Assembly: GCA_003024985.2 (NCBI GenBank)
Contig: PXIH01S0003238.1
Length of the DNA: 10,940 bases
Reading direction: 5' to 3' (one strand)
Source: Euperipatoides rowelli
Lineage: Eukaryota > Onychophora > Udeonychophora > Euonychophora > Peripatopsidae
The notes below the pieces were generated by a model, which was given only the letters and a program-made list of their open reading frames with translations, searched no databases and was not told where the DNA came from. Each line of letters opens with the position of its first letter. Positions within the stretch are counted from its first letter, which is position 1. Shown in pieces: positions 1-7,825 of this stretch. The position numbers were made by a program, and so were the translations under genes.

Positions 1-16
1 TTTTTTTTTTTTACAG

Positions 17-146
17 ACTAGATAATCAGAATGTATGGAACAGTTTAAAAGATATTGAAAAAACCTATGCACTAAGTTATCAATGGAACAATTCTACTGC
101 CAGTAAAAAGCTGCTCAGATCCCTCTCCATAGACACTAGGAATATT
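17..146 (+). CDS. Candidate internal exon of an unrecognised host gene
   Basis: A long T run ending in ACAG (positions 1-16) makes a strong 3' splice site, and GTGAGT at 147-152 is a good 5' splice site. The 130 nt between are clearly less AT-rich than the flanks. Only one frame is open: one carried-over base, then 43 codons beginning [19 protein letters not shown] and ending [12 protein letters not shown], finishing on a whole codon (phase 0). The other two frames hit TAA or TAG at once. The peptide is hydrophilic, with no motif I recognise, so no function is offered. The gene would continue off the left edge on the + strand and possibly join the exon near 6272. It could be a chance open segment or a fossil of a mobile-element gene, but the paired splice sites and good composition favour a real exon. 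Confidence 0.6.
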
Positions 147-307
147 GTGAGTTTCATTTTTTTTTTAATTTTTTATTTAAAAAAATCTGCAAAATTATTA
201 TACAAAAGCATTTACACTATACCGTGAATCGCTGGGTAAAACAAAATAAAATATGATCAATTTTTTTTAATTACACATGTATCTTAAGATAGCTAAGAAA
301 TCTGAAC
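147..307. other. AT-rich intron sequence
   Basis: This is presumed intron directly after the donor at 147. It has T and A runs (160-186, 259-270) and no open frame or recognisable repeat. It leads into the tandem repeat block starting near 308. Confidence 0.4.
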
Positions 308-870
308 ATGGCAAAGAAAAGTGCACTTCAACAAAATAATGAAAGAATGTGAAAAACCAAAAATGCATCTTAGATGTTCGAAACAATACTCCAACTGCAT
401 AAGCTTAGCCTAGGCATGTATAGTACGTTTTTTGGAATCTAGACCATCATACAAGAGAAATGGTTAAACGGCATAACTGATCCTATAAAGTAATCCAACC
501 ACTAAATGTACAGCAGTGTAAATTAAATAATAATTAATGATTATAGTATGATCCTAGATCTGCACGCTAAGGGGTTTTTTTTCCACTCCATACACTCTCC
601 CTCACAAAGAGTATGGTTTAAAGGCATATCAAGTTATAAAATGATCGAACCATAAGATGCACATAAGTCCAAAATAGTAACCATTGCTCACAGTAAGATT
701 ATAGATATATTCCATAGTGATTTTAGAATCCCTTAGAACTCTTAGCCCACAATCAGATGGTCTAAAAGCACAGGCTACCTGAAGTTACAAAATGATTAGA
801 CCACTAAATGTGCAGAAATTCAAAACATAACTAGGCTACTGCTCAGAAAGGGAAAAAAAAAACGAATTTT
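308..870. repeat. Four diverged tandem copies of a ~150-bp unit
   Basis: A related word order recurs at 308, 461, 614 and 758, giving spacings of about 153, 153 and 144 bases. Each copy opens with ATGG/TGGTTTAAA-like sequence. Next come a GCAC or GCATA word and an ACAAAATGAT-like word, and about 45 bases in a CCACTAAATGTGCAG-like word. The copies at 461 and 758 share ACCACTAAATGT-CAG most clearly, and those at 614 and 758 share TATAAAATGAT/TACAAAATGAT. Divergence is high with many small gaps, so this is an old minisatellite or satellite fragment in the presumed intron. The exact unit borders are uncertain. Confidence 0.5.
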
Positions 871-1141
871 TCTGAAAATTCACCAAACAAAATCACAACC
901 CTTGAATTTTTCAGAAATCTAAGAAATCAGTTTATAAATGAGCAGTTATAAGCATATGAGCTCTTATTTGATGATTTATCAGTGTAGTCTCTCTATTTCA
1001 ATCTTATTAGAAAAGTTTATTTATGTTGAGAAGAATATTTAGGAAAAATGTTCTTGAAATAAATATTACAAATTATAACTTTACTCAATTAGCCCATTAT
1101 ATTCATTTCTTTGGGCAAGAACTAAATAGTAGTAGAACTTA
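871..1141. other. Unannotated AT-rich spacer
   Basis: I see no gene, repeat or hairpin of note here. The last three bases (TTA, 1139-1141) are the left candidate target duplication of the element that starts at 1142. Confidence 0.4.
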
Positions 1142-1166
1142 GGCCTCTTTCGCAAGAACAATTATT

Positions 1167-1180
1167 TCAACCATGGTTGA
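1167..1180. repeat. Perfect 14-bp palindrome in the left subterminal region
   Basis: TCAACCATGGTTGA is its own reverse complement. It sits just inside the left end of the 1142-3121 element and contains the same CTCAACCA/TGGTTGAG core as the subterminal 12-mers, so it is plausibly a protein-binding site of the former transposon. Confidence 0.6.
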
Positions 1181-1558
1181 GCTATGTCTCGACCATGGAT
1201 AAAGATTTTACCATTTGAATGATCATGTTAATCATGTCTCGACCAGGTTAATTTACCTAACAGCTTGTAACACAACTATGTCTCAAATGCAAATAGTTTA
1301 GTATATTCTGTAATAAAAATATATTTTGATAACAGTTAATGTAATATTTTATACGGTGTAAAATTTTAGTTTGAAAAATATGCATACGTTTATACAATAG
1401 TAAGCAAACAAACTAGACAGGACTTTTTTTTTGTACTAATTTAAACCTAACGCTTGAACTTGCTTTCATTATTTATTATCCTTTGCGCACTCAAAACTAA
1501 AGCGAATGTCACAATTTCACAAACATAGACAAAACAAGCCAACATTACTTGTGATTAT

Positions 1559-1566
1559 ATCTATTG
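1559..1566. repeat. Left 8-bp target site duplication of the 284-bp hAT MITE
   Basis: ATCTATTG here is repeated exactly at 1851-1858, immediately outside the two CAGG ends. An 8-bp duplication is the signature of hAT insertion. Confidence 0.85.
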
Positions 1567-1850
1567 CAGGGATGGCAATGTGCCAAAGTAAACAAAACTT
1601 GATGTCATTTTGGCCAACATGCCCAAATTAAACCAATGTTGATGATATTTTTTTCATTCCTATGCTTCCATTGGTACACACATATAGAATATAAATAAAT
1701 GGTATTTGCTACACCTGCAATAGTTCTGTTGTTTAATAAATGAAAATGTTTCTCGTTATTTGCCACATTATATGATAAAATTTCAATGATAACTTAAATT
1801 TACGGTGTGCCGCCAAAAATCTTCAACGTGCCACCTATTTGGCATGCCTG
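1567..1850. mobile_element. 284-bp non-autonomous hAT MITE
   Basis: It begins CAGGGATGGCAATGTGCCA and the reverse complement of its end reads CAGGCATGCCAAATAGGTGG, giving imperfect terminal inverted repeats of the CAGGGRTGSCAA kind common in hAT elements. It is flanked by a perfect ATCTATTG duplication (1559-1566 and 1851-1858). It has no coding capacity, so movement would have needed a transposase from elsewhere. It lies inside the older 1142-3121 element and is therefore younger than it. The duplication is intact while the inverted repeats have drifted. Confidence 0.85.
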
Positions 1851-1858
1851 ATCTATTG
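1851..1858. repeat. Right 8-bp target site duplication of the 284-bp hAT MITE
   Basis: This exact copy of ATCTATTG follows the terminal CCTG of the MITE. Confidence 0.85.
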
Positions 1859-2131
1859 GATATATTTTGGGAAAAAAAAACATAATTTTTCAAGGTACAA
1901 GAATCACCTATTTAAAGTTGTTATTTATTATCTAAATTACTATTTTGAAGCTGAAAAAAAAAAATATCTTGAATTCCTTAATGAAACTTTATTTTGAGAA
2001 TTTTACAATGTGTGTAAGGCATGAAAACAATTTTTTTTTTTTTTTCAAAAATGTAATTGTATTTTCGATATGCCCTCGATATGCTCTCATTCTGTGCGGT
2101 CATAAACTACAATTAAAACTTACAAATTATA

Positions 2132-2139
2132 ATCTACAG
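2132..2139. repeat. Left 8-bp target site duplication of the 689-bp hAT element
   Basis: ATCTACAG here is repeated exactly at 2829-2836, just outside the CAGAGCCGG ends. Confidence 0.9.
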
Positions 2140-2828
2140 CAGAGCCGGTTTTTCCATAAGGCCGTAAAGGCGGCCGCCTGCGGCCTCAAATTGGAGCCGG
2201 CCTCCCTGGAAACCTTTTTTTTATTTCTCGTGAAATTATTCGCTATTAGAATATTAACTGATCATCATCATCATCAAATTGGAAAAATAAATAATTTAAA
2301 CTTAAACATAGTCACGATCCTCTTTAAAAAAAACCCAAGTAGTCTATTCATCGGATAAATCAGAAATATATGCTGCCGATATCGTCTATGATAAGTTTAA
2401 AAAGTAAAAAAAAAAATAATAATAATTTCTATTTTCTACAAAATTTGTAATAACTCGAGTTCTATCCAACTTAGAAACACGTGTGATGGCTTGTTTTAAA
2501 GCTAAATTACCGCTCTTTCCCAAGAACGCTTGCAATCATTGGCAATCCTCAATATTGAAAGGGAAATTTTACAAATTATTGATTGCGATGAAGTAATTTC
2601 AAAATTTGCCAGCAAAAAAAATCAAGAAGGAAGATGTTTTCTGTCTAATTTTGAAGTTTTGTCATCAAATTTTAAAATAATTTATTTTCAAATTATTGTT
2701 TTTTTCTGGTTGTAAGTTGTAAAAATGTAAACATATTCTATAAATAAAATAATTAAAATAGTGAATATTTTGTTCAGCCTCTTGACAATCTGCCGCCTTA
2801 GGCCTCCAAATATGTAAAACCGGCTCTG
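2140..2828 (+). mobile_element. 689-bp hAT transposon deletion derivative
   Basis: The left end CAGAGCCGGTTTT and the right end AAAACCGGCTCTG are a perfect 13-bp inverted repeat. Inward, both ends carry a related word (GGCCGTAAAGGCGGC on the left, GGCCTAAGGCGGC on the reverse complement of the right), so the imperfect repeat reaches about 45 bp. It is flanked by a perfect 8-bp ATCTACAG duplication. The left subterminal sequence is GC-rich against an AT-rich genome. The interior keeps only the 3' end of a hAT transposase reading frame on the + strand, so this copy is an internally deleted, non-autonomous derivative. A short TCA repeat lies near 2262-2276. Confidence 0.92.
2491..2634 (+). pseudogene. 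hAT transposase C-terminal (dimerisation) tail, decayed
   Basis: In the frame of 2512 the peptide reads ALSQERLQSLAILNIERE, then QIIDCDEVISKFASKK. This is the end of the hAT C-terminal dimerisation region as I know it from ZMYM1-like hAT proteins (SQERL-LAILSIE, then ID-D-VI-EFA-KKAR). The upstream piece LKLNYRS is readable one base out of frame and is interrupted by TAA codons, so there is at least one frameshift. The DDE/RNase H core, BED finger and most of the protein are absent. The fragment sits inside the 2140-2828 element with the expected orientation, about 0.2 kb from its 3' end. No start codon applies and it cannot make a functional transposase. The family call rests on about 35 residues. 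Confidence 0.8.
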
Positions 2829-2836
2829 ATCTACAG
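2829..2836. repeat. Right 8-bp target site duplication of the 689-bp hAT element
   Basis: ATCTACAG follows the terminal GGCTCTG and matches 2132-2139 exactly. Confidence 0.9.
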
Positions 2837-3124
2837 TACAGTACGTTGATAAAGCAATAAACTTTGTTACAACAATTCTTTCTGATATTTAAAAAATGGA
2901 AAGGGTTATATCTGACAAAATTAAAGATCCTAGGAAAATCAATGTAATTGGACAAGGAAAACATTAACATGCCTACTCAATATGGCTCAACTGTGACTGA
3001 ATCAGTCTCAAAACTAAGGGCTCAATGCAGCTCAGATCGGAACAAAATTTATTATGCAAAAAGTACCGCCCATGACTGACCATGTCTCAACCACAGATAA
3101 AATGTCTCTATGAAAGGGGCCTTA

Positions 3125-3545
3125 GATCCAGCCTTCGGATTAGGTTTTTTATCATGTTACACGTAGCAAATCACCCTTGATTGGTTTTATTGTATATTTT
3201 CCCTACCATCTGTAACTGATTTCAGCCATATTTGTCTATAGAAATAAATTAAACAAGTATAGCCAAGTTAATGAACTATAAGATGTAAAACAATTTGTGA
3301 TATAATTTTGAGAAAATATTTTTATTAGCGTTACCGTATTTGTTACATATTTAATGTGTTCATCGGAAGTAAAATTATTTGAACAAATAATTCTCAAGTC
3401 TTTTTTAATATCTAAATTTTTGATCAGACTCTTATTAATGTTTATGTTTAATTGAATGATTGATTTTATTAGAATGCATTTGGAAGTGTTACTTACCGTA
3501 TTACATCCCACCAAGATCTCCCATAAGGGTTACCTGCAGCCTATA
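3125..3545 (-). pseudogene. LINE (CR1/Jockey-like) reverse transcriptase tail, decayed
   Basis: The longest open part (3514 down to 3236) reads NTSKCILIKSIIQLNININ, then a DIKKDLRIICSNNFTSDEHI segment followed by KYV. That matches the stretch after the polymerase palm in non-LTR reverse transcriptases (FN-SKC-xxH-G...Y-ING...EKDLG-I-S-NF...H). About 260 nt further along, RRLDLR (near 3140-3123) matches the RL-xLxL motif that follows the QRRATK region, at about the expected distance. NQLQMVGKIYNK between them is a weak match to the LEKVQRRATK part. Stops and frame changes lie throughout. Upstream similarity fades near 3545. The catalytic YADD region, the endonuclease and the 3' tail are absent, so only the back of the RT survives. 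The match at 3125 ends where the TTA-flanked element begins. Confidence 0.6.
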
Positions 3546-3951
3546 TCAAGAGCATGCATTCTATTCCAATTGATATATAATTTTTTTAACAACATTTGCT
3601 TTGATAAGAACATACAGGAAATAATTATTTGTTTGTTTTTGATTAAAATAAATACCATACATTATCTTATAAGCACAATATTACTCCTTAAATGATCAGT
3701 GTTAGTATTGATAAACATGTCTGATCTATATGCAAAATATTGTGATTTTTTAATTAAAAAATTGAAATCATATTTAAAAAGTGAAAATAACTAAAATACT
3801 GAACTAAGACTCATGAGTCAGATGTCTAAAACCTTCGCTTAAATTAATATACTGTAATATAATAACTAGTTCAAAGCCCATCAAAATGACGGAAAAAAGA
3901 AGAGTACGATCATGTTGAACCCTTTTTTTTTGTAACAGTTAAATTTTGTGT
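3546..3951. other. Unannotated AT-rich sequence with an 18-bp palindrome
   Basis: I see no supportable gene. A perfect palindrome of A and T (ATTTTTTAATTAAAAAAT) occupies 3745-3762. It probably reflects base composition, but it could extrude as a cruciform. Confidence 0.4.
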
Positions 3952-4037
3952 ATCATTTATCCCTGTGTATTTTATAAAGGGCAGCATTTAGCGTGGATTT
4001 ATAAATGGCATCATTTATCTATGTGTATTTATAAAGG
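3952..4037. repeat. Direct repeat with 58-bp spacing
   Basis: ATCATTTATCCCTGTGTATT followed by TTATAAAGG (3952-3980) recurs as ATCATTTATCTATGTGTATT followed by TATAAAGG (4010-4037), differing at two bases and one T. A third, weaker GGATTTATAAATGG lies between them (3993-4006). This is a short two-copy tandem duplication. Confidence 0.7.
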
Positions 4038-4730
4038 TGAGGAGAAGTGTTAGCCATTATTATAATAGATGTCAACTAGCAGCATCTCTCACTTTAAAAT
4101 AATTATAAAATGTACATTCATTTCATGAATAACTTTATACCATTTTGTAATAAATGTGTGACAGTTCAATTTTTCTCAGACCAATCAGATTGTATAGATC
4201 AGTTCACTAGCACTTATTTTTTATTTACCGTCGGCAGTTTTTTTAAAAACAACTCAAAACAAACACATGGAGGGTGGAAATAAAACTTTAACAGGTTTAA
4301 AGTTTTTATTTGCATTAAAAAATATATTCTATAAGAATGTTTGAATTCTTAATAAAAACATTGACCTGGTATAGGAAATTGTCCAATAATGATTGTTATA
4401 ACATCTGAGGGCCAGAAACCCACCAGATCGCCCATGATTTAATGTAAAGCTCGTTATAAAGTAAAGCACCTCCCACAGGCAAATTTAAAATTTGAAAAAG
4501 ACACATTTTCAACATTTAATTGCAGGAGTTCCAGAAGGGGTAGAGACTTCTTTTTTTAAAAAATCAAATTACATTACCTTCCTCTACAAATTTATAAGGG
4601 TTTTAATAAATAATTACAAGAAATAATTAAAAAGTTGGACAATATAATATCGTATCAGCCAAAATTAGAATAGCTCCACCTAGAGAAAGAAATGAACATG
4701 GGAAGTACCATAGGCTTTATAATAGAACAA
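4038..4730. other. Unannotated AT-rich sequence with one hairpin
   Basis: No coding exon, RNA gene or mobile-element end could be supported. The one clear structure is an inverted repeat at 4278-4311: AAATAAAACTTTAA, a short CAGG loop, then TTTAAAG and TTTTTATTT, pairing over about 14 bp with one bulge. A T-rich acceptor-like TTGCAG occurs at 4519-4524, but no open exon follows it. Confidence 0.4.
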
Positions 4731-5084
4731 AAATTGCGACTTTGGAAATCTTTTTTACTTTTTAATTTTAAACATTTTTAAGGAAAAAAAGTTACATACA
4801 ATAAAAGTAGACTTAAAAATTAAACTATATAAAAACAAAAGATCCGATTTTTATTCCACTTATTTTTAGACTTGTGATAATCAAAACTTGGTATTTACAG
4901 TATTTTGGAAACGATACATAGAAAATACAAGGATTGAAATATCGATTTTGGAAAATTGATATTTTCTTAATATTAGACGATTATTTAAGCAAAAAAAAAA
5001 ATACATACACTAAAATTATAGTAATTAAACTGTATACAAACCAAAAATCAGATTTTAATTCCAGATATTTGTAGAGATATGAAA
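4731..5084. repeat. Diverged ~150-bp direct duplication spaced ~206 bp
   Basis: Copy A (about 4731-4880) and copy B (about 4937-5084) share landmarks in order. These are TTGCGACTTTGGAAA versus TATCGATTTTGGAAAA; GTTACATACAATAAAA versus AATACATACACTAAAA; ATTAAACTATATAAAAAC versus ATTAAACTGTATACAAAC; and AAAAGATCCGATTTTTATTC versus AAAATCAGATTTTAATTC. The offsets stay at 205-206 bases throughout, so these are two units of an old tandem repeat or a segmental duplication. No coding frame is shared. Confidence 0.65.
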
Positions 5085-6255
5085 TGGGATACAGTATGTG
5101 TGAAGTCATAAATCACACTCGTTCGGTTCTCGAGATGTTCGCTAGGTAATGTAGACTACCGTATATACACACACAGATGGATAGATAGATTGATTGAATG
5201 ATAGATATAGGCTACTATATATACTGTACATGTATGTTTACCAAATTATAAAATGTGATCAAAGGTATCCCATATTATAGTTATGGGGCAAGATAATTCC
5301 TAAAAATAAACAATGATACCATGTTAAAGTGGAAAATTAATTAGCTTTATAAAATCTTGACTGAAGTATCCTATTTCTACTTGTTTTATTATTTTATTAT
5401 TTTCAGCCTGAAATTTGTTTCCAGGCATTTCCATTTGCATAGTTAAGTGATTAAATGAAATGTTGGCAGGTAACAGACAATTTAATGACATTCTTCTTGC
5501 TTTTTTTCCCTCATGCTAATAGAAATCTTTTTTCTCTGTATGTGCTTTGAAAGCACACAAAGAGGAGAAAATTTGTAACAGCTCAATCACAATTTAGGAT
5601 AATTGTCCAAAGAGCACATTATGTTCAAGCTGGTCAATGATACATGATAGGATTATCTGTTGTATGGTTATGGAATTTAAGTTATGATTTTTTCCCCCAC
5701 ATTTAATTCCTGAACGGAAAGGCTTAATGACCATTTTCAATAACCTGTAAATGTTATAAAATAAATTAATTAGCGTACATGTCTGGTAGCAGGTAATGTA
5801 TTAATATTATGCCCCCCTCAGTTGTTAGGCTACAATTAGGTTAATAATACTCACTTAAATAAAATATATCCTGAAAAGTAACAATTTTTCAAAATGCATT
5901 TATTATATTACTAGCTAATAAAATGATTAATTATCTAACAATAGAATCATCGATTGTTTTTGTGTGTGCATGTGTGATTTGTCTCTGGGCATTTTCAGGC
6001 CTCTTGAGTCCCAGACCAGAGTTATCCTTTTTAGGATTCCCTGTTGAACAACGAATTAGAAACAGCATATCCATCCCAAAATCTGTAGCCAATTTTATAG
6101 CTATGATTATATTTTAATAAACTTTTTGTCAAAAGGACATTGTTCATTATTTTATTTTTTAATTATATTTAAATTGTTAGACTTTCTCTGAGAAATGATA
6201 TTTTGTTAATGCTTGATAGTGAATATTTAGACCTATTTAATCCTGAACTTTCCAG
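5085..6255. other. Intron-like sequence with low-complexity tract and hairpin
   Basis: An AC/GATA-type simple tract lies at 5162-5210. At 5402-5469 there is an excellent T-rich acceptor and a GTAACA donor, but all three frames between them contain stops. The reading frame at 5923-6117 (64 codons) has no recognisable motif and probably arose by chance. A strong hairpin at 5529-5571 is listed separately. Confidence 0.4.
5529..5571. repeat. Imperfect inverted repeat (hairpin), ~43 bp
   Basis: The inner stem TGTGCTTT (5541-5548) pairs with AAAGCACA (5550-5557) around a single G. The outer arms TTTTCTCT and AGGAGAAAA also pair, with a small asymmetric bulge. It could fold in a transcript or be the centre of a very short palindromic element. 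I see no longer arms that would make it a miRNA precursor or a MITE. Confidence 0.6.
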
Positions 6256-6318
6256 GTCTGCTCACAATCAGGCTCGGAAGCAAGTTGACTCTCTACTTGC
6301 TGCCCACAGCTTTCAGAT
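6256..6318 (+). CDS. Candidate internal exon with two possible acceptors
   Basis: TTTCCAG ends at 6255 and GTAAGC starts at 6319, giving a 63-nt exon with higher GC than its surroundings. In the preferred frame (one base carried in, two out) it reads SAHNQARKQVDSLLAAHSFQ. The exon at 17-146 ends on a whole codon, so this long form would need an unseen exon between them. A second acceptor, ACAATCAG ending at 6271, gives a 47-nt form (6272-6318) that starts on a whole codon and joins the first exon directly in frame, reading ARKQVDSLLAAHSFQ. The other open frame (two bases carried in) looks less protein-like. I do not recognise the protein. The next exon should start with one carried base, and I do not find a convincing one downstream. 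Confidence 0.5.
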
Positions 6319-6640
6319 GTAAGCACTTATAGATTAATATTGCAGGATTATGCATTTTATATTTCAGTTTTTACTTGGCTTAGTTATTTTGATATTTTAA
6401 TGTTGCATTTTAAATTTAGAATTATTCTAAAGTTTTAAAACCTAGCCTAAACTGAAAGATTATACTTGAATAATTTAATCTAATCTTTAGAGTTGAAGCT
6501 TAAAAGACTTTTTTTCTTCTTTAAATTGTTATTTTTGTAATGTGCATAAGTATTTGATGAGTTAGTTATATCAAATTATCCTGTCTTATAAACTCTTTTT
6601 ATCTGTTTAGTGATTATATTGCCTAATTAATTATACTGGT
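6319..6640. other. AT-rich sequence between exon candidate and transposon end
   Basis: This is presumed intron after the GTAAGC donor. I see nothing further in it up to the left inverted repeat near 6641. Confidence 0.4.
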
Positions 6641-6760
6641 CAACACTAATTTTATTGCCAATTATATTGCAGTGATTTTAGTGGTGCTGATTCAGAAAAT
6701 GGCATTGGTTTTGCTAGATTGGCTCTAATTTTTTTAGATCATTGGTACCCCATTTAAAAC
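6641..6760. repeat. Left terminal inverted repeat of the 3.5-kb element
   Basis: It contains CAACACTAATTTTATTGCCA, TGCTGATTCAGAAAAT and ATTGGCTCTAATTTTTTTAG, which recur in inverted order at 10115-9985. Read forward, a TTGCAG acceptor at 6666-6671 is followed by an open segment (DFSGADSENGIGFARL) in the frame the 6318 donor would need. I attribute that to the repeat, not to a host exon. Confidence 0.6.
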
Positions 6761-6924
6761 ATTAAAAAAAATAGTAAAAATTTAATGATCAGGTGTTGAC
6801 TACTCTCCAATCACATTGAAATTGTTTCAAATTTTACAAAAGTAACACATGAAATGTATAATGGTATTTGATTCGTTATAACAACAGATAAACTTAGTAA
6901 TCTGATTCTCATAATTACGATTAA

Positions 6925-7825
6925 TACATAGGAAAACACGGTTTGTACGATTTTCTTTTATGTAGGTTATCAGGACAATCACATTGGAGGCTTTAGCAGT
7001 AGTCTGCCAGATGTGTCTGCCCCATCTTCCTTGATATCTTTCCTCCATCATGCTTATATCCTGATGAAACCTCTCCACTTGTTCCTCACTAAGATTATGT
7101 AGAAATTTGTGTAAGTGGCTATAGAGAAAGTGTACCTTTATACTCATATTAATATTAGTACCAAAATTTTAAAGTTTGTGAGCATGTTTTGCACCAATTC
7201 TTCAGAATTATCTGCTTTGTGGTTACCCAAGAAGTTATTTTCTGATATATAACTGCAACCGGCAGAAGATTCAACACCATTCATACATTTTGTGAAATTT
7301 TAATTGGTGATAAGTTTATGAATTTGAGGGTCATCAAAAGTTTCTGCTTTTAGTTTTTCAAAACTTAGTCCACTCCAGGAAACAATACTCAATTCATCAT
7401 CTTTGTCCAATGCATTAACAAATTGCTTCATAGTAGGCTTAATTTCTAGTGGTGGGTGAATAATTCTATCGCTGCATACCAATGGCTCATTAATGATGTT
7501 CGCTGCACCTACAGTAATGTTTTCCCTTGAAGGCCATGTCACTTTTTTCCAATGATCTTGCTTTATCCTAGTATCCCACAAGCACAAGCAGATGAAACTA
7601 GGTAGCTACTTTGTATCCACTTCTAAAGAAATAAGTTCAGCATCTTTAGATCACATAAATAGACCACTGATGCTCATGATAGAGTTTCTGCAAGACCATT
7701 TTGATATTTTCATATTTTTTAAGTTTTATGGAGTGAGAAATTAAAGAGATGCAATCAGTTACCATTGTGCAATAAAACACATTTCAAGCTTCTATGGGAG
7801 TTGTCTATAGTTCTTTACTATAGAA
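6925..7825 (-). pseudogene. C-terminal part of FHQD/RYQGRW family transposon protein, broken
   Basis: Read from 7825 downward, with frame changes, the peptides are RTIDNSHRSLKCVLLHNGN; LKKYENIKMVLQKLYHEHQW, then SIYV; DLKMLN; ICLCLWDTRIKQDHW; PLEIKPTMKQFVNALDK; PQIHKLITN; HKADNSEELVQNMLTNFKIL; MSIKVHFLYSHLHKF; SEEQVERFHQDISMMEERYQ, then GRW; LADYC; and HKRKSYKPCF. This is the order in a large family I know from predicted proteins of aphids, hydra and other invertebrates, with no function I can name. There are in-frame stops (after HNGN, after KLITN, and at ADYC where W is usual) and at least three frame changes, so the copy is dead. Upstream similarity stops at about 7825. Confidence 0.85.

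Larger units (their letters stand above)
1142..3121. mobile_element. Harbinger-like DNA transposon remnant, host of two hAT insertions
   Basis: The left end reads GGCCTCTTTCG and the reverse complement of the right end reads GGCCCCTTTCA, matching at 9 of the first 10 bases. Looser agreement follows (A-GA-CA-TT, then TGGTTGAG). TTA flanks both ends (1139-1141 and 3122-3124), the 3-bp TWA-type duplication typical of PIF/Harbinger elements. The 12-mer ATGTCTCRACCA occurs at 1184-1195, 1234-1245 and 3082-3093, with a shorter form at 1278-1287, as expected for subterminal transposase-binding repeats. Removing the two nested hAT insertions with their duplications leaves about 0.99 kb. No transposase frame survives in that core. 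The superfamily call rests on end sequence and TTA alone, so an unrelated pair of ends is possible. Confidence 0.45.

Noticed and set aside
308-870. CRISPR-like array
   Set aside because: The units are about 150 bp and strongly diverged throughout, with no short identical repeats or unique spacers, and the sequence is eukaryotic.
1945-2358. 137-codon open frame on the + strand
   Set aside because: It runs across the left border of the hAT element at 2140 and through AT-rich filler, and shows no family motif.
2665-2970. 101-codon open frame on the - strand
   Set aside because: It crosses the right border and target duplication of the hAT element, so it is a composite of two unrelated sequences.
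3456-3695. 79-codon open frame on the + strand
   Set aside because: It is antisense to the LINE reverse transcriptase remnant and has no recognisable motif.
5407-5469. Exon candidate with an excellent T-rich acceptor and a GTAACA donor
   Set aside because: All three frames contain a stop (TAG, TAA or TGA). A shorter form ending before GTTAAG would create TAG when joined to the 6256 exon.
5923-6117. 64-codon open frame, with TTTTCAG at 5993-5999 as a possible acceptor
   Set aside because: The only long frame would need two carried bases, which fits neither neighbouring exon. There is no good donor before the stop and no recognised motif.
6672-6759. Open segment DFSGADSENGIGFARL after a TTGCAG acceptor, in phase with the 6318 donor
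   Set aside because: The same sequence recurs inverted at the right end of the 3.5-kb element, so it is terminal repeat. It also ends in a stop with no donor.
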